A stretch of DNA of 64,000 nucleotides from NCBI RefSeq assembly GCF_001949145.1, contig NW_019091472.1, positions 123,998 through 187,997 on the forward strand. Direction: 5' to 3'. Shown piece by piece: positions 1 through 8,800 of the stretch (position 1 is its first letter; every line of letters starts with the position of its first letter). A model generated the notes under the pieces. That model was not told the DNA's origin. It saw nothing but the letters and a program-made list of their open reading frames with translations, and did not search any database. A program made the position numbers and the translations under genes. The DNA comes from Acanthaster planci (Eukaryota; Echinodermata; Asteroidea; Valvatida; Acanthasteridae).

Positions 1-1253
1 TACGTCAAAATCAAAACACCCACGCCTACAAACAAAGTCCACAGATGCTCTGCCACCCATCCGACCGCTTTACTCGCCACGTTAAAAATCCAACTCAAAA
101 CGCTACCGATGATTCCGGGCAAAGCGCCAAAAGCTTTCAACCCGAGTTTCTTCGACACGTTTGCCAGGTTCCACAGTTGACGTTTGATCCAATCGGTAAT
201 TCCACCTTTGGAAGGAGGGGCCGGCGTTGGATTAGGTGCAGCTGTGCTCGTTGCTCCGCTTGCTCCGGCAGCTCTGACGCTAGCTACGATGCTGCTAACG
301 ATGGTACTTACTGCTAAACTAAAAGCCGTTAAAATGCTTACGATCGTGACGCCTTGTTCTTTAAATAAAATATTAATTCGTTCGCGTAGTGTTAAATCCG
401 AATCCATCACTGCCGTAATCGTTTCTTTAATTCGATTAATTTGACTCCTCAATTGATCGGTATTTCTATTGATGACTTCTAATCTACCCCGTCTTTCGAC
501 TCGTAAGTCGTCCAATTGCTGTTGAAGTTCAGTACGTTCTCCTTCAGATGTCGCTTCTTCCAACTCGGCTTCGACCTGTTGAATTTTTGCGTCTAAATTA
601 TCTAATTTACCTTGATTTAAAATTAATTCTCCTTTTACCGTTTGTAACGATTCGTCTCAGGCGACCAACTCACGATAGTTTAATCCTTCTGTTTGTATCT
701 TGGGTGAGCTCTTCTACAATGTCACTGACTTGGTCTGATATTTGGGGAAGCTCTTCCATAGGAATACTCTCGGGTCGAATGGATTTTAAGTTTGATTTAG
801 CTTTTTCTACACTTAATCCAAAACTTTCAAACCCTAGTTCTTCTCTAACAAATTTTTGAGCTTCACCCCTTCCGGTGTATCCAGCATTTTTAGCGTTTTC
901 AACAGTTTTGTCAAGCTTAACAAACTTATTTGGATTGTCCATGCAGGTCAACAGCACATTACCTTTGTTGCCCATGTAAAATAGGCCTTCACCATCACGA
1001 TATTCAAATTTTGTGTAGATAGGTCGCGATGGTTTATCTTCTCTGTCGCTAAAGTGTTTATAAAATTTATTTACTTCATCTTCAATATTAAGTCTTCATC
1101 TTCAGTGAGCCCCCGTCGTAGATCTTCCACAAGGCTTGTTTCTCGTTGATCCGAGGGTAGACCATTCTCAACAAAATCTTGGTCGTCTTGTTTGTCCTAT
1201 TCTAATTCTTCTTGTTCACGCTCTTGTTCCATTTCGAATCCCTCTTCCTCCAT
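1..1253 (-). pseudogene. Polinton coiled-coil protein with hydrophobic C-terminus, broken, 3' end off window
   Basis: Reading leftward from the ATG at 1253 (MEEEGFEMEQ...) the sequence encodes an acidic start, then a charged region (670-975), then a heptad-like coiled coil (roughly 420-640), a Pro/Ala-rich linker and hydrophobic or amphipathic stretches near the left edge. It is interrupted by an in-frame TAG near 1198, a frameshift near 1090, and a TGA (657-659) plus frame change near 660. Proteins with this coiled coil plus Gly/Ala hydrophobic C-terminus recur in invertebrate Polintons. I infer a structural or virion-associated role but cannot assign one. The start is chosen because the TTATTTTAAAATG context matches that of neighbouring genes. 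The stop lies beyond base 1. Confidence 0.6.
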
Positions 1254-1269
1254 TTTAAAATAAGGAAAC

Positions 1270-1524
1270 TTAACTACTACTCATAGGAAAACTCGCGGGC
1301 AATATACCTTGCGCTACCAACCAACCCTGGGTGGCCAATGCACCGCTAGACAGCGCGGTCAATTTCAACGCGTCTTCGGCAGATAATTTATTTAGATCCG
1401 GCGGTTTGATTTTAAATAGCTTGCTCGATAGCATGGCGTAACCCATGGAGATTGCCGAAACGACTGCACTGTGGTAAGCAGTGTTGACGATTCCGTTTAC
1501 GTCGATTGATTAAGCGTTACTCAT
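1270..1524 (-). pseudogene. Small conserved Polinton protein with early stop
   Basis: An 84-codon frame runs from the ATG at 1524 to a TAA at 1270-1272, but codon 5 is TAA (1510-1512), so the copy is broken. The body has an Ala/Ser/Gly-rich hydrophobic segment (VVSAISMGYAML) and a second one near the C-terminus (GALATQGWLVAQGILP). Small proteins of this size and pattern recur next to the coiled-coil gene in Polintons; their function is unknown to me. The start context is TTTTTAAATATG. It lies 16 nt before the coiled-coil gene start on the same strand, consistent with co-orientation in a late gene block. A membrane or minor virion protein is possible but inferred. Confidence 0.6.
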
Positions 1525-1549
1525 ATTTAAAAATAGGGAGTTCTTAAAT

Positions 1550-2016
1550 TTATTCCATATCTAAAATCTGTTCTTCAATTTTATTTTTTTGGCTCGAGTT
1601 TGCTTTGTTTTGGTCGCTTTTTGGTTGAACTAATTGGTTCTTGTTTGTTTCGGCTTTCATGGGTGTCAACTTGTTTTTCCAAATTAAATAGACCGCAAGC
1701 GCTCCAATGGCCAATCCACCAAATATCAAGTTTCTGTTCTCGATGACTGTTTGATAAATTTTATTTTCTGAGCTGAAGTTCTGGTTGCTCTCTTCGCAGC
1801 TCGCTTCACTCGCTAATTTTATCTTGGCGAGCTGTTCATCTTTTTGTTGTGCTCGGCTAATTTCTTACCTTGTTCTACATGCTTCGGATTTTTAACGTGT
1901 ACTTTATTTTTAGTTTCCGTCTGTACGTTCTTCTTTACCGGAGTGTTCGCTGGGTTGGTTGGAATACTCGCTTCGCTCGTTTCGCTCTTTTCATTCGCTT
2001 GTTCGTTCGTTGACAT
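1550..2016 (-). pseudogene. Small membrane protein of Polinton, frameshifted
   Basis: The first part (2016 to about 1830) encodes a Lys/Thr/Asn-rich soluble region (MSTNEQANEK...). After a frameshift near 1830 the other frame continues to a TAA at 1550-1552 and contains one clear transmembrane segment (LIFGGLAIGALAVYLIW) followed by a basic, Gln/Asn/Lys-rich tail. Short proteins with a basic N-terminus, a Lys-rich stretch and a single membrane helix are common in Polintons. The start codon overlaps the upstream gene by 26 nt. Two copies of the 15-nt GCGAGC motif lie here (1799-1813 and 1966-1980). Function is unknown. Confidence 0.6.
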
Positions 2017-2503
2017 CTTCTTTTAATATGACAGAGCTTTTGTTGAATTCCAGGTGTTTAGTGGTAATCAGCATAGCTGGAAGTGGTGACAGATACACTC
2101 CGTACTTGTAACAGATCTCGGTAAGTAAGTGACCCATGGTCTGACTGATAATCCGGTGGTCGTTTAGGTCTTTGGTCAGCGCTCCTTCAGACGTTAAGTT
2201 GACGTTAAACCCCAGTAGATCGATTGGAGTAGCTATACCGAGTAAGCGAGAGTAGAGGCTCAAAATCGCATTACCTAGAGTTTTAACGATCTCTTTGCCA
2301 AATTTAACTTCGTACAAATTGAATAGCTTCTCTTGGTCTTTGGTTGACAGAGCTTCAATCTCTTTAATCAAGGATTCTTTACCTAGGTACTTCTTACTTT
2401 CGCCAGAGGCAGCTATCGAACAGAGTCCGTCTTTGACGCTCGCTACACTCGCTTCGGTTGATTCGCTTTTTGAATCGGTGAGAATGCTTTTGATGTTGTC
2501 CAT
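1991..2503 (-). CDS. Conserved Polinton hypothetical protein (170 aa), intact
   Basis: An uninterrupted 170-codon frame from the ATG at 2503. The N-terminal 35 residues are Ser/Glu/Lys-rich. The middle (KDQEKLFNLYEVKFGKEIVK) and a Leu-rich stretch (LGNAILSLYSRLLG) look helical, and the C-terminal half (SQTMGHLLTEICYKYGVYL, then LSPLPAMLITTKH) matches my memory of a recurrent Polinton protein of unknown role. It overlaps the next gene by 26 nt. The start context is ATATTTAAATG, behind an AT-rich leader. It holds one GCGAGC-type motif (2438-2452) near the N-terminus, encoding ASVAS. It is one of only two Polinton genes here that remain open from start to stop. Confidence 0.7.
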   Translation of the reverse strand: MDNIKSILTDSKSESTEASVASVKDGLCSIAASGESKKYLGKESLIKEIEALSTKDQEKLFNLYEVKFGKEIVKTLGNAILSLYSRLLGIATPIDLLGFNVNLTSEGALTKDLNDHRIISQTMGHLLTEICYKYGVYLSPLPAMLITTKHLEFNKSSVILKEDVNERTSE

Positions 2504-2698
2504 TTAAATATATACATTTGAAATTTGTTGTAGGTGTGCTTTAGGCGTAGGTACTCGACTGTGTAGTAGGTCAAGTTAGCTGCTATAACTAGTTGAATAA
2601 GTAGTTGAACTAGCTCAAACATTGTTGCTTATTTGTAAAATAAAAAAAGTTATAACCAGGCTGACGTAGCCTAGCTATAACAAAAGTTAAGTAGTAAG
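2504..2698. promoter_or_regulatory. AT-rich Polinton intergenic spacer
   Basis: About 195 bp between two minus-strand genes. The part next to the 2503 start codon reads TATATATTTAAATG on the minus strand, a TATA-like and start-abutting T/A block. Further right are several short imperfect repeats of GTTAGCTAC and AACTAG words (about 2571-2715). No ORF or RNA gene is apparent. Confidence 0.4.
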
Positions 2699-3368
2699 TT
2701 AGCTACAATAACTAGCTTTCAAATCTTTAGATGACGTGACAATTAATTTAGCAGACTTTTTAGCGTTGTTACACTTTAAACAGCAAAGCACAATGTTAGA
2801 CTTCATGTGACCAGTAGAGTTATCTAATTGTTCAATGGTGCATAGATCGTCTTTATATTCGATAAGCTGCATCTGTACCTCACAATCTGGGTAAAAGCAG
2901 CAAGGATAATCTTCAATCAGGCCACGGCAGAAGTCTGTGTCAATAAAACAATCGGGATCAAATCTATTGTATTTTGTATCTGATTGGCGGCAATGATAAA
3001 TCCATCTTTGAATTGTCAGTTCAATTGGATCTGAGCAAATTTTACAATCTTCTCTCCGTTTTTCGTGAATACAAATTGATGCCCCGTCACATTTAACGCA
3101 TTGATTTCTGCGTTTCCCGTGTTCACAAATTGATGCCCCGTTGCATTCAACGCATCAAGATCTTTGTCTTCCATGTTCACATATTCCTGACCCACCACAA
3201 TTAACGCACTGTGATTTCTGCTTCCTGTGTTCACATATTCCTGAACCACCACATTCAACACATTGTGATTTCTGTCTCCCATGGGGGCACTTGTTTAACT
3301 CTTTGATACCGTTTTACTTTAACTAAACAATCATTACAAGTCTCGTTAATTTTACCCGTTTTCTGCAT
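2699..3368 (-). pseudogene. Cys-repeat (CxxCGG..C.H) plus HNH-type endonuclease protein, broken
   Basis: From the ATG at 3368 (context CTTTAAAATG) the frame starts with a Cys pair (CNDC), shifts by one base in a C-run near 3292, then runs through four short repeats of the form C-V-x-C-x-G-x-S-I-C-x-H separated by basic residues (about 3285-3060). An in-frame TGA near 3157 interrupts the third repeat. After the repeats comes a region with DNSTGH, then LCCLKCNNAKKS, ending at a TAA (2699-2701). The Cys-repeat module is known from large DNA viruses and Polinton relatives. The C-terminal D-N-S-x-G-H ... C-x-x-C-N pattern resembles HNH nucleases (inference). A role in element DNA cutting or resolution is speculative. 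The open frame 3016-3282 in another register is a shadow. Confidence 0.6.
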
Positions 3369-3473
3369 TTTAAAGTTTGATGAGTCCAGGAGCCAACGAC
3401 ACTAAGCACAATTTTTTTTATTTTCAATCATATTCTACACTTTTATTAAATATAACTAAAATATTTCTCATTT
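3369..3473. other. Short AT-rich spacer between Polinton genes
   Basis: About 105 bp between the ATPase stop and the start of the Cys-repeat/HNH gene. It includes a T-run (3413-3420) and an AT-rich stretch. No coding potential is seen; it may hold the promoter of the minus-strand gene beginning at 3368 or the 3' signal of the ATPase. Confidence 0.4.
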
Positions 3474-4106
3474 TTACTGAACGAGATAATTCACCGGCGG
3501 TTCTGTATTTAAAATTAGCTTACTAAATTTCACGTCGCGCAAATATTTTTTTATTTGATCTCGTTTTTCATCCGGTACTACGTCGTTTTCGTCGAGACAT
3601 TGGTCAAAGGACGATCTCTCTTTGCAATGAAAAATAGCGGTCCAGGCAGTATTCTCTCTAAAATCTTTTAAAACGGAATTATACTTTTGGGTAAGTAGCC
3701 AGCAGCTGTGAAGGTAATGTCGGCCCGAGAACGCCATCTTACTGAGAGCGCACGTATTGTTATTCTTGGACCTCTTTCGATACTTAATAAATTGATCAGC
3801 TGCGCATTCGTCAATGATAAACAACGTGTTCGTTCCATCGAAAATCTTTTGATAAAGTTCGATTGCCTCGTTTAATTCTAGTCTTTCCCGATCTAAATCA
3901 CACAGATAAACGTTTTCGTCGGTGTATATCCACGGCCATTCTAAATAGTTTTATTCTTAAAAAGGACAGATAATCATGATAGCTTCAAACGCAAATTTAT
4001 GTTCAGTCTCTAAAAGATTTAAAATCCAGTTAGTCTTCCCACTACCCGTCTTACCCACGATCAAGGCACAGTGGGGTAATTTATACCATTCACTTTGTTC
4101 ACTCAT
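3474..4106 (-). pseudogene. Polinton packaging-type ATPase (FtsK/HerA-like), with stops
   Basis: The ATG at 4106 opens a frame with a perfect Walker A, GKTGSGKT, about 20 residues in. A Walker B-like LFIIDEC follows in the 3474-3824 part. The FtsK-HerA superfamily ATPase is a core Polinton gene thought to package DNA into virions (family knowledge). The frame is broken by two TAA codons and a frame change near 3945-3960, between the two motifs, so this copy cannot make a full ATPase. Length over the span (about 210 codons) fits the family. The upstream gene's stop (4108-4110) lies one base from this start, indicating co-transcription. The C-terminal 116 codons are still open. Confidence 0.8.
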
Positions 4107-4107
4107 T

Positions 4108-4440
4108 TTAATAAACCAAACTCTTAAAGTTTCCTTCTTCCACCGTGAGTTTAGAATCCATCACCAGGAACACGTACATCGTCAGAGGTCCCGCGGTTAC
4201 GCTCGCTCTTTCCATTTGAATCGATATATCCCCGCCGCCGCCTCGTGGCCTACCCGATCCGTGAGCGCTGTTATCGTCGGAACTTCTGAAATCGAGCGAG
4301 AGACCGTACTTATCTCTTAAGTATTCGGCCATATCGTTTAGGTCCTTGGCCACCGCTCTCGCCAATTCTCTATCCGAATCGCCAAAATATTTTGTAACTT
4401 CATTCCAATGTTGATATTCAAACAGACCCCGCAAGTACAT
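4108..4440 (-). CDS. Conserved Polinton hypothetical protein (110 aa), intact
   Basis: Open 110-codon frame from the ATG at 4440. The N-terminal half is charged and helical (FEYQHWNEVTKYFGDSDREL, LNDMAEYLRDKYGL), followed by a Gly/Arg-rich linker (GRPRGGGGD) and a beta-like C-terminal part (MYVFLVMDSKLTVEEG). I do not know its function. Its stop is 1 nt from the ATPase start, and its start is divergent from the plus-strand gene at 4468, with 27 bp between the two ATGs. It is one of two genes here without a visible lesion. Confidence 0.6.
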   Translation of the reverse strand: MYLRGLFEYQHWNEVTKYFGDSDRELARAVAKDLNDMAEYLRDKYGLSLDFRSSDDNSAHGSGRPRGGGGDISIQMERASVTAGPLTMYVFLVMDSKLTVEEGNFKSLVY

Positions 4441-4467
4441 TTAATTTGATTTAACCTTATTTTAAAA
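4441..4467. promoter_or_regulatory. Compact divergent promoter between two Polinton genes
   Basis: Only 27 bp separate the minus-strand ATG (4440) from the plus-strand ATG (4468). The minus side reads AAATTAAATG and the plus side TTATTTTAAAAATG, so each start codon directly abuts a T/A block. Both transcripts must therefore start very close to, or inside, the opposing gene. This is seen in the sequence; promoter function is inferred. Confidence 0.45.
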
Positions 4468-4895
4468 ATGGCTAGTGCTTTGATGATGGTGGGAGGAGTG
4501 ATAGTAAATGCCTTGGCATTCACGGGCTCAAATTTTTTATTTAGCAGTTTATAAAAAAACGGTGAAGCAAGCGGAGCGAGCGAACGAAAGCGTCACGACC
4601 TAGCGTTAGAGCAATTGGCGCAAGCAAAACAAGAGTGGGAACAAAACCGCGTACACATGCTAGACTTTTTAAACGAATGAATGCGACAAGAACGCGCAAG
4701 TCAGCAGACATTGTAAACGTGGGCGAAGCCCTACGAGCTTATTCGGAATTGACCAGTAAGAGTATCACGCCGTTACCGCCAAAGCCTAAATTGTCTGATT
4801 TTTACGAGCCTTCCGAGGATCAAAAGATTCGCGAGTTTGTTTGGATTATATCCGGGATGGCCTTGGTCGGTTTCTTAGCTTATCGATTTTCGTAA
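4468..4895 (+). pseudogene. Conserved Polinton small protein with terminal membrane segments, broken
   Basis: The ATG at 4468 begins with a hydrophobic, signal-like segment (MASALMMVGGVIVNALAFTG), stops at a TAA near 4546, and continues in the same frame through a charged helix (LEQLAQAKQEWEQNR) to a TGA near 4678. After a frame change, the end of the protein is read in another frame (VNVGEALRAYSEL ... LSDFYEPSEDQ ... SGMALVGFLAYRF) to the TAA at 4893-4895. I recognise this layout, with a membrane helix at each end and a P-x-LSDFY-x-PS motif, from other invertebrate Polintons; its function is unknown. It holds one GCGAGC-type motif (4567-4581). It lies directly upstream of the integrase on the same strand. 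Confidence 0.65.
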
Positions 4896-4918
4896 CTTTA
4901 AAAACTAGTATTTTTAAA

Positions 4919-5888
4919 ATGGACCAAACTTTTAAAAATTATTTTACAGCCCACAGGGTTACTGGCGAGGAGAAAGCGCGGTCGATCATCTACACGAAAA
5001 GACCGGTGCTGACAAATCAAAAAAGCAGGCCATTTGGCAAATATATTTACCAAAACCAAATTACGTACCCAGACCTACAATGTTGCAATCAGAATCGGTC
5101 GAACCTAATTACGCGCATCAAATGGACGTATTTTATTTACCCTGGGACCGCGTTAAAAGAAAAACATTTAAGTACGCTTTGACCGTGGTAGACGTGGGTT
5201 CCCGGTATAAAGAAGCCGAGTCGTTGACCAGTAAAACCGCCGAGCAAGTGAGCGAAGCGACCAAGAAAATTTACGAGCGATCACCTCTGACTTGGCCCAA
5301 ATTCGTAATGGTGGACTCAGGATCTGAATTCAAAGGCGAGTTTAAAAAGTTAATGGTAAAACACGGAGTAGAAATTCAAGTGGGTGTGCCGGGTGTTCAC
5401 AGATCTCAAGGAATCGTGGAAAGGTTTAACCGCACTTTAGCCGAGCGTTTATTCGGCCACCAATACGCTCAAGAAATGATAAACGTGGGTGAGCGAAACG
5501 TTTGCCCCAGGTCGTGAAATCGTTAAACGAGGAAAAAACGCGTTTAATCGATGCCGTTGCTGCAGAAGCTATAAAATTAGCAAGCGTAGCGAGCCAAACA
5601 CCCAGTGCACCTGTAAGAACTACCCAAAGAGAACTTTCTCCAGACGCGGTCGTTAGGTACCTCTATTACCCGGGCGAGCAAGAGGGCGACACCGTCAGAA
5701 GGGCAACAGATCCGGTCTGGTCCGTGGACGTTTACCAAATTGAAAAGCGCACCAGTCAATTCAAACGGGTGAATGGCAAGCGGATAAAAACGGGCCCAAC
5801 TTTATATTATCTGTTAAACGGTCCAAATAGAAGTTTCATCAAAGAGGAACTTCAGGTCGTACCCGAGGATACCGAATTACCGAATTAG
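4919..5888 (+). pseudogene. Polinton DDE integrase, frameshifted
   Basis: Retroviral-type integrase that inserts the element. The ATG at 4919 (TATTTTTAAAATG) opens the N-terminal part; a frame change follows near 5065. The catalytic core is in the 5080-5517 frame, with the first Asp in the AHQMDVFYLP context, the second in VMVDSGSEFKGEF, and the Glu in HRSQGIVERFNRTL, so the DDE triad is intact. A second frameshift near 5505 moves to the 5502-5888 frame, whose C-terminal part (SVDVYQIEKRT, GPTLYYLLNG) resembles the beta-rich chromo/SH3-like tail of Polinton integrases. The 3' end overlaps the convergent polymerase gene by 12 nt. Two GCGAGC-type motifs (5248-5262, 5580-5594) lie in the frame. 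Two frameshifts make it non-functional. Confidence 0.85.
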
Positions 5889-8800
5889 CTTATGCCCATA
5901 AGCTAACGTATCGATTCCATTCAGCAATATATAGCGGTTTGTGTCCAATGGCGAGAGGCTTAGTTTGTTTTGCGACAGAGTAAATATCTGATGTTTATCT
6001 GATCTAAATAATTGCTGTTTATTGAAATAAGAAACCCGGTCAAATAGGCAGCTTTTATACATCTCGTGGGTTAACCGTTTCTCGGTTACTACTTTTGTGA
6101 CCCCTTTCGCCTTCTTTAAATTTTGTTCTAAAATTGTTTTGCCACCAAATTCGTCTTTCATTTTGCCTATGACTTTTTTATTTTTGGTGCTGTAAAGTCG
6201 ATGATCGGGCGGGTAATTACTAAAGTCAAATAATGAACGATTTTTACTCAGGTAGCCGACCAAGGAATGCTCGCTTCGCTCGATCTGAACTAATAGAGAA
6301 TCAGTGTCCGTGTAAAGTAAGCGTACCCCCTCACCGAAATTTGCTTTCAGCTCGTTGTAATAAAAATCGTACATCAACGTTTTTGAGATATCGAGAATAC
6401 TTACACTGCAATAGATTGGCTTATTTAATTTTGTTTTGGTTCGGTACATCTCCACAAACGAAAGCTCGCACTCCTCAAGTGGTACCGTCGATTTGTAATT
6501 TGGTTTATAAGTTAATTTTCTGTATTTGTCAGCGTCTTGTACGTCCCTCAGTAAATGACCGTCAATTCGATATCTGACATTTTCCATCGTCTTGCCAAAG
6601 ACCGAGTTGTTCATCAATTTGAAAAAGTCTGTCTCAAAATCAGACTTGGCCAATTTGTGCAATTTTGTGTTTTTATCGATGTAGCTATTCATCCACGGCT
6701 TTTGACGGAATTTCAATACTCGGTGAACTTCTTTGATCCACAACCCGAGATTGAGATATTTTTGCAATGTACGATAATGGCACACATATTTTCGTTTGGT
6801 GTCCAAAGTGGCCACTAGTTTGTCTACCGAGGTTGCTTCGCTCGCTACTCCGTTGCTAATCAAATTTTGTTGATAGCTTGAAAGCCATTCGTGCGGTACC
6901 GACATATTTTCGGGTGCAAGTGGAAAGTCATTGTGTTTGTCATGGTGACGTTCCGGGTAATCCATAGTCGTCAGTTAGTCGCAACTCTTGGATGTAATAG
7001 TACGTAAATTTTTCTAAGTCCGTTTCCCAGGTAAATTCCCCTACAGGCAGATATTTGCTCATCGCCCAGCCGTATAAATTATTTGTGTCTAGGTACATGA
7101 TCTGTGACTCTGGCTTATCGGGGTCGTAATCAGGTACTGTAGTTCTGGATTATTGGCCTTTGCATATCGCTTGGCTCCCACACTCGAAATACCACCTCTT
7201 TTTGCCCTTTCAAAGAACAAGTGCTTATCAATGTCTGTCAGTAGTTCCAATTGTATACCCGAATGTTTTAACAGTGCATCCCACGATAGACCCGGTGACG
7301 TGTAATAGTTGGCCGGGTCAAGGCCGTCGTGTTGTTTACAGACTTTACGGAAGTTTTCAAAAACAGCCGCTAGCAATAACACGTCCGTTTCCGCGTATAG
7401 GTCATGGTAGTCGCCTAGGTTTTTACAGNTGTGGACTGCTTCAAAGAGCTATAGAAAGCGTCTATAGGCGGGAGTTTTGTTTCTTGAAATCGATCAAAGG
7501 AATCGATATATTCGTAAGGGTAAATTCCTTTTTCCAAGAGTAAATGACTGTTATTTGGAAACCTTTCACATAATAAGTTAAAATCATCGGGTGAACAATT
7601 TTTAACCAACCAATCTGTGGGCGCCTTGCATGATTAAATGTGCGTCGTATCTTTCTAAATTATGTAAAATCACCGGAATGGGGGTTTGATTGACCACTAT
7701 TCTTAACTTGAGATTACACCTGGCATGCGCTGGGCCTCGGTACTTCCCCGTCACGTGACAATGATCCCTGACCTTTCTAAAATTATTGATGGGCTTTTCG
7801 CACGTCATACATACCCATTCTCTGAAACCAGCTTCATTTTTATGACAGAAATCAATTTTGTCGGCTTTTGTTTTTGGTTCATTTGGAATATCACACTGGC
7901 ATTGAGATTCTTCAATTCTCTTGTCTACCAACTTTTCGCAGATCCAACAGCTATTACATTTTTCGTAGATTTTTTGTAACTCGGGTGACCAGATCAACTT
8001 CGCTTTATTTTTAAACGTTTCGCTGATCTTCTTTGTTTCCTGAGAAATCGACCGTACAAAATTAACAGCCGCGTCATCACCCCTGTACGTCTTTTGGCTA
8101 GTGCAAACTCCATCGCATGTGACGACCGCGTATGAGTAGCCACAAGGCTTGTGAATCTGTGTTTTGACCGTGCTCGCTTCGCTCGCTGTCGGCGGTAGTT
8201 TTTCTAAAACAGACTCAAAATCGGCGTAAATGACAAAAGGCGCGTCTTGTTTATTTTTGTAATTTTTAAACTTGAGTATATTTTCGCATTTGACCGGCAA
8301 CTCGACCGTACATGTGGGAACGTTTAATCCTTGACAATCTTCTTTGTGTCTGGTTAACTTTTCTTCCGTTTGGAAATGCGACATGCAATTGAAACACCAG
8401 TGTTTTTGGCCGTTGTGATGATCGATATCACTCGTCAACCGAGAAAAGTTTTTAATCCAACAGTAGTGATTGTCTTCATCTCGGGTAAAGTAAAGTAAAT
8501 TAATCGGTTTTTCTGGGCACTTGCTTTTGTAAAGAATGTAAAGACCGTCTTTTTTGGTGTAACCAAACACATTGATTGTCAAGTTATTTTGCGATTCGAT
8601 ACGTGGGATTTGTGAAATCGGTGTTGGAAATCTTACGTTTGTAAAATTTAAACCATCTGATTCTGACGTGTAAGTCGATGTTCGCTCCTTATTTATTTTA
8701 TATTTTGGATTTGTTTCTAGCTGGCTTTTGACGCCGTCTGAAGATAATTTTAAAGCTGACCGCAACACCCATCGGATACATTCTTGATCTTTATTTTCGA

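Larger units (their letters stand above)
1799..8186. repeat. Dispersed 15-nt in-gene motif GCGAGCGAAGCGAGC (nine sites)
   Basis: Sites at 1799-1813, 1966-1980, 2438-2452, 4567-4581, 5248-5262, 5580-5594, 6269-6283, 6831-6845 and 8172-8186; the last is a perfect match and most others differ at one to three positions. In every case the GCGAGC-GAA-GCGAGC version is on the coding strand of its gene, whichever strand that gene occupies. It mostly encodes A-S-x-A-S. I did not see it in the host DNA to the right. Confidence 0.6.

Noticed and set aside
3016-3282. An 88-aa Asn/Val-rich protein on the minus strand
   Set aside because: It is the wrong frame of the Cys-repeat/HNH gene; the Cys/His-rich frame is the meaningful one.
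6900-7120. Loss of polymerase motif A in the Polinton polymerase
   Set aside because: On rereading, the motif A-like YLDTNNLYG is present near 7085; the frame break near 6965 only affects a segment between motifs A and B.
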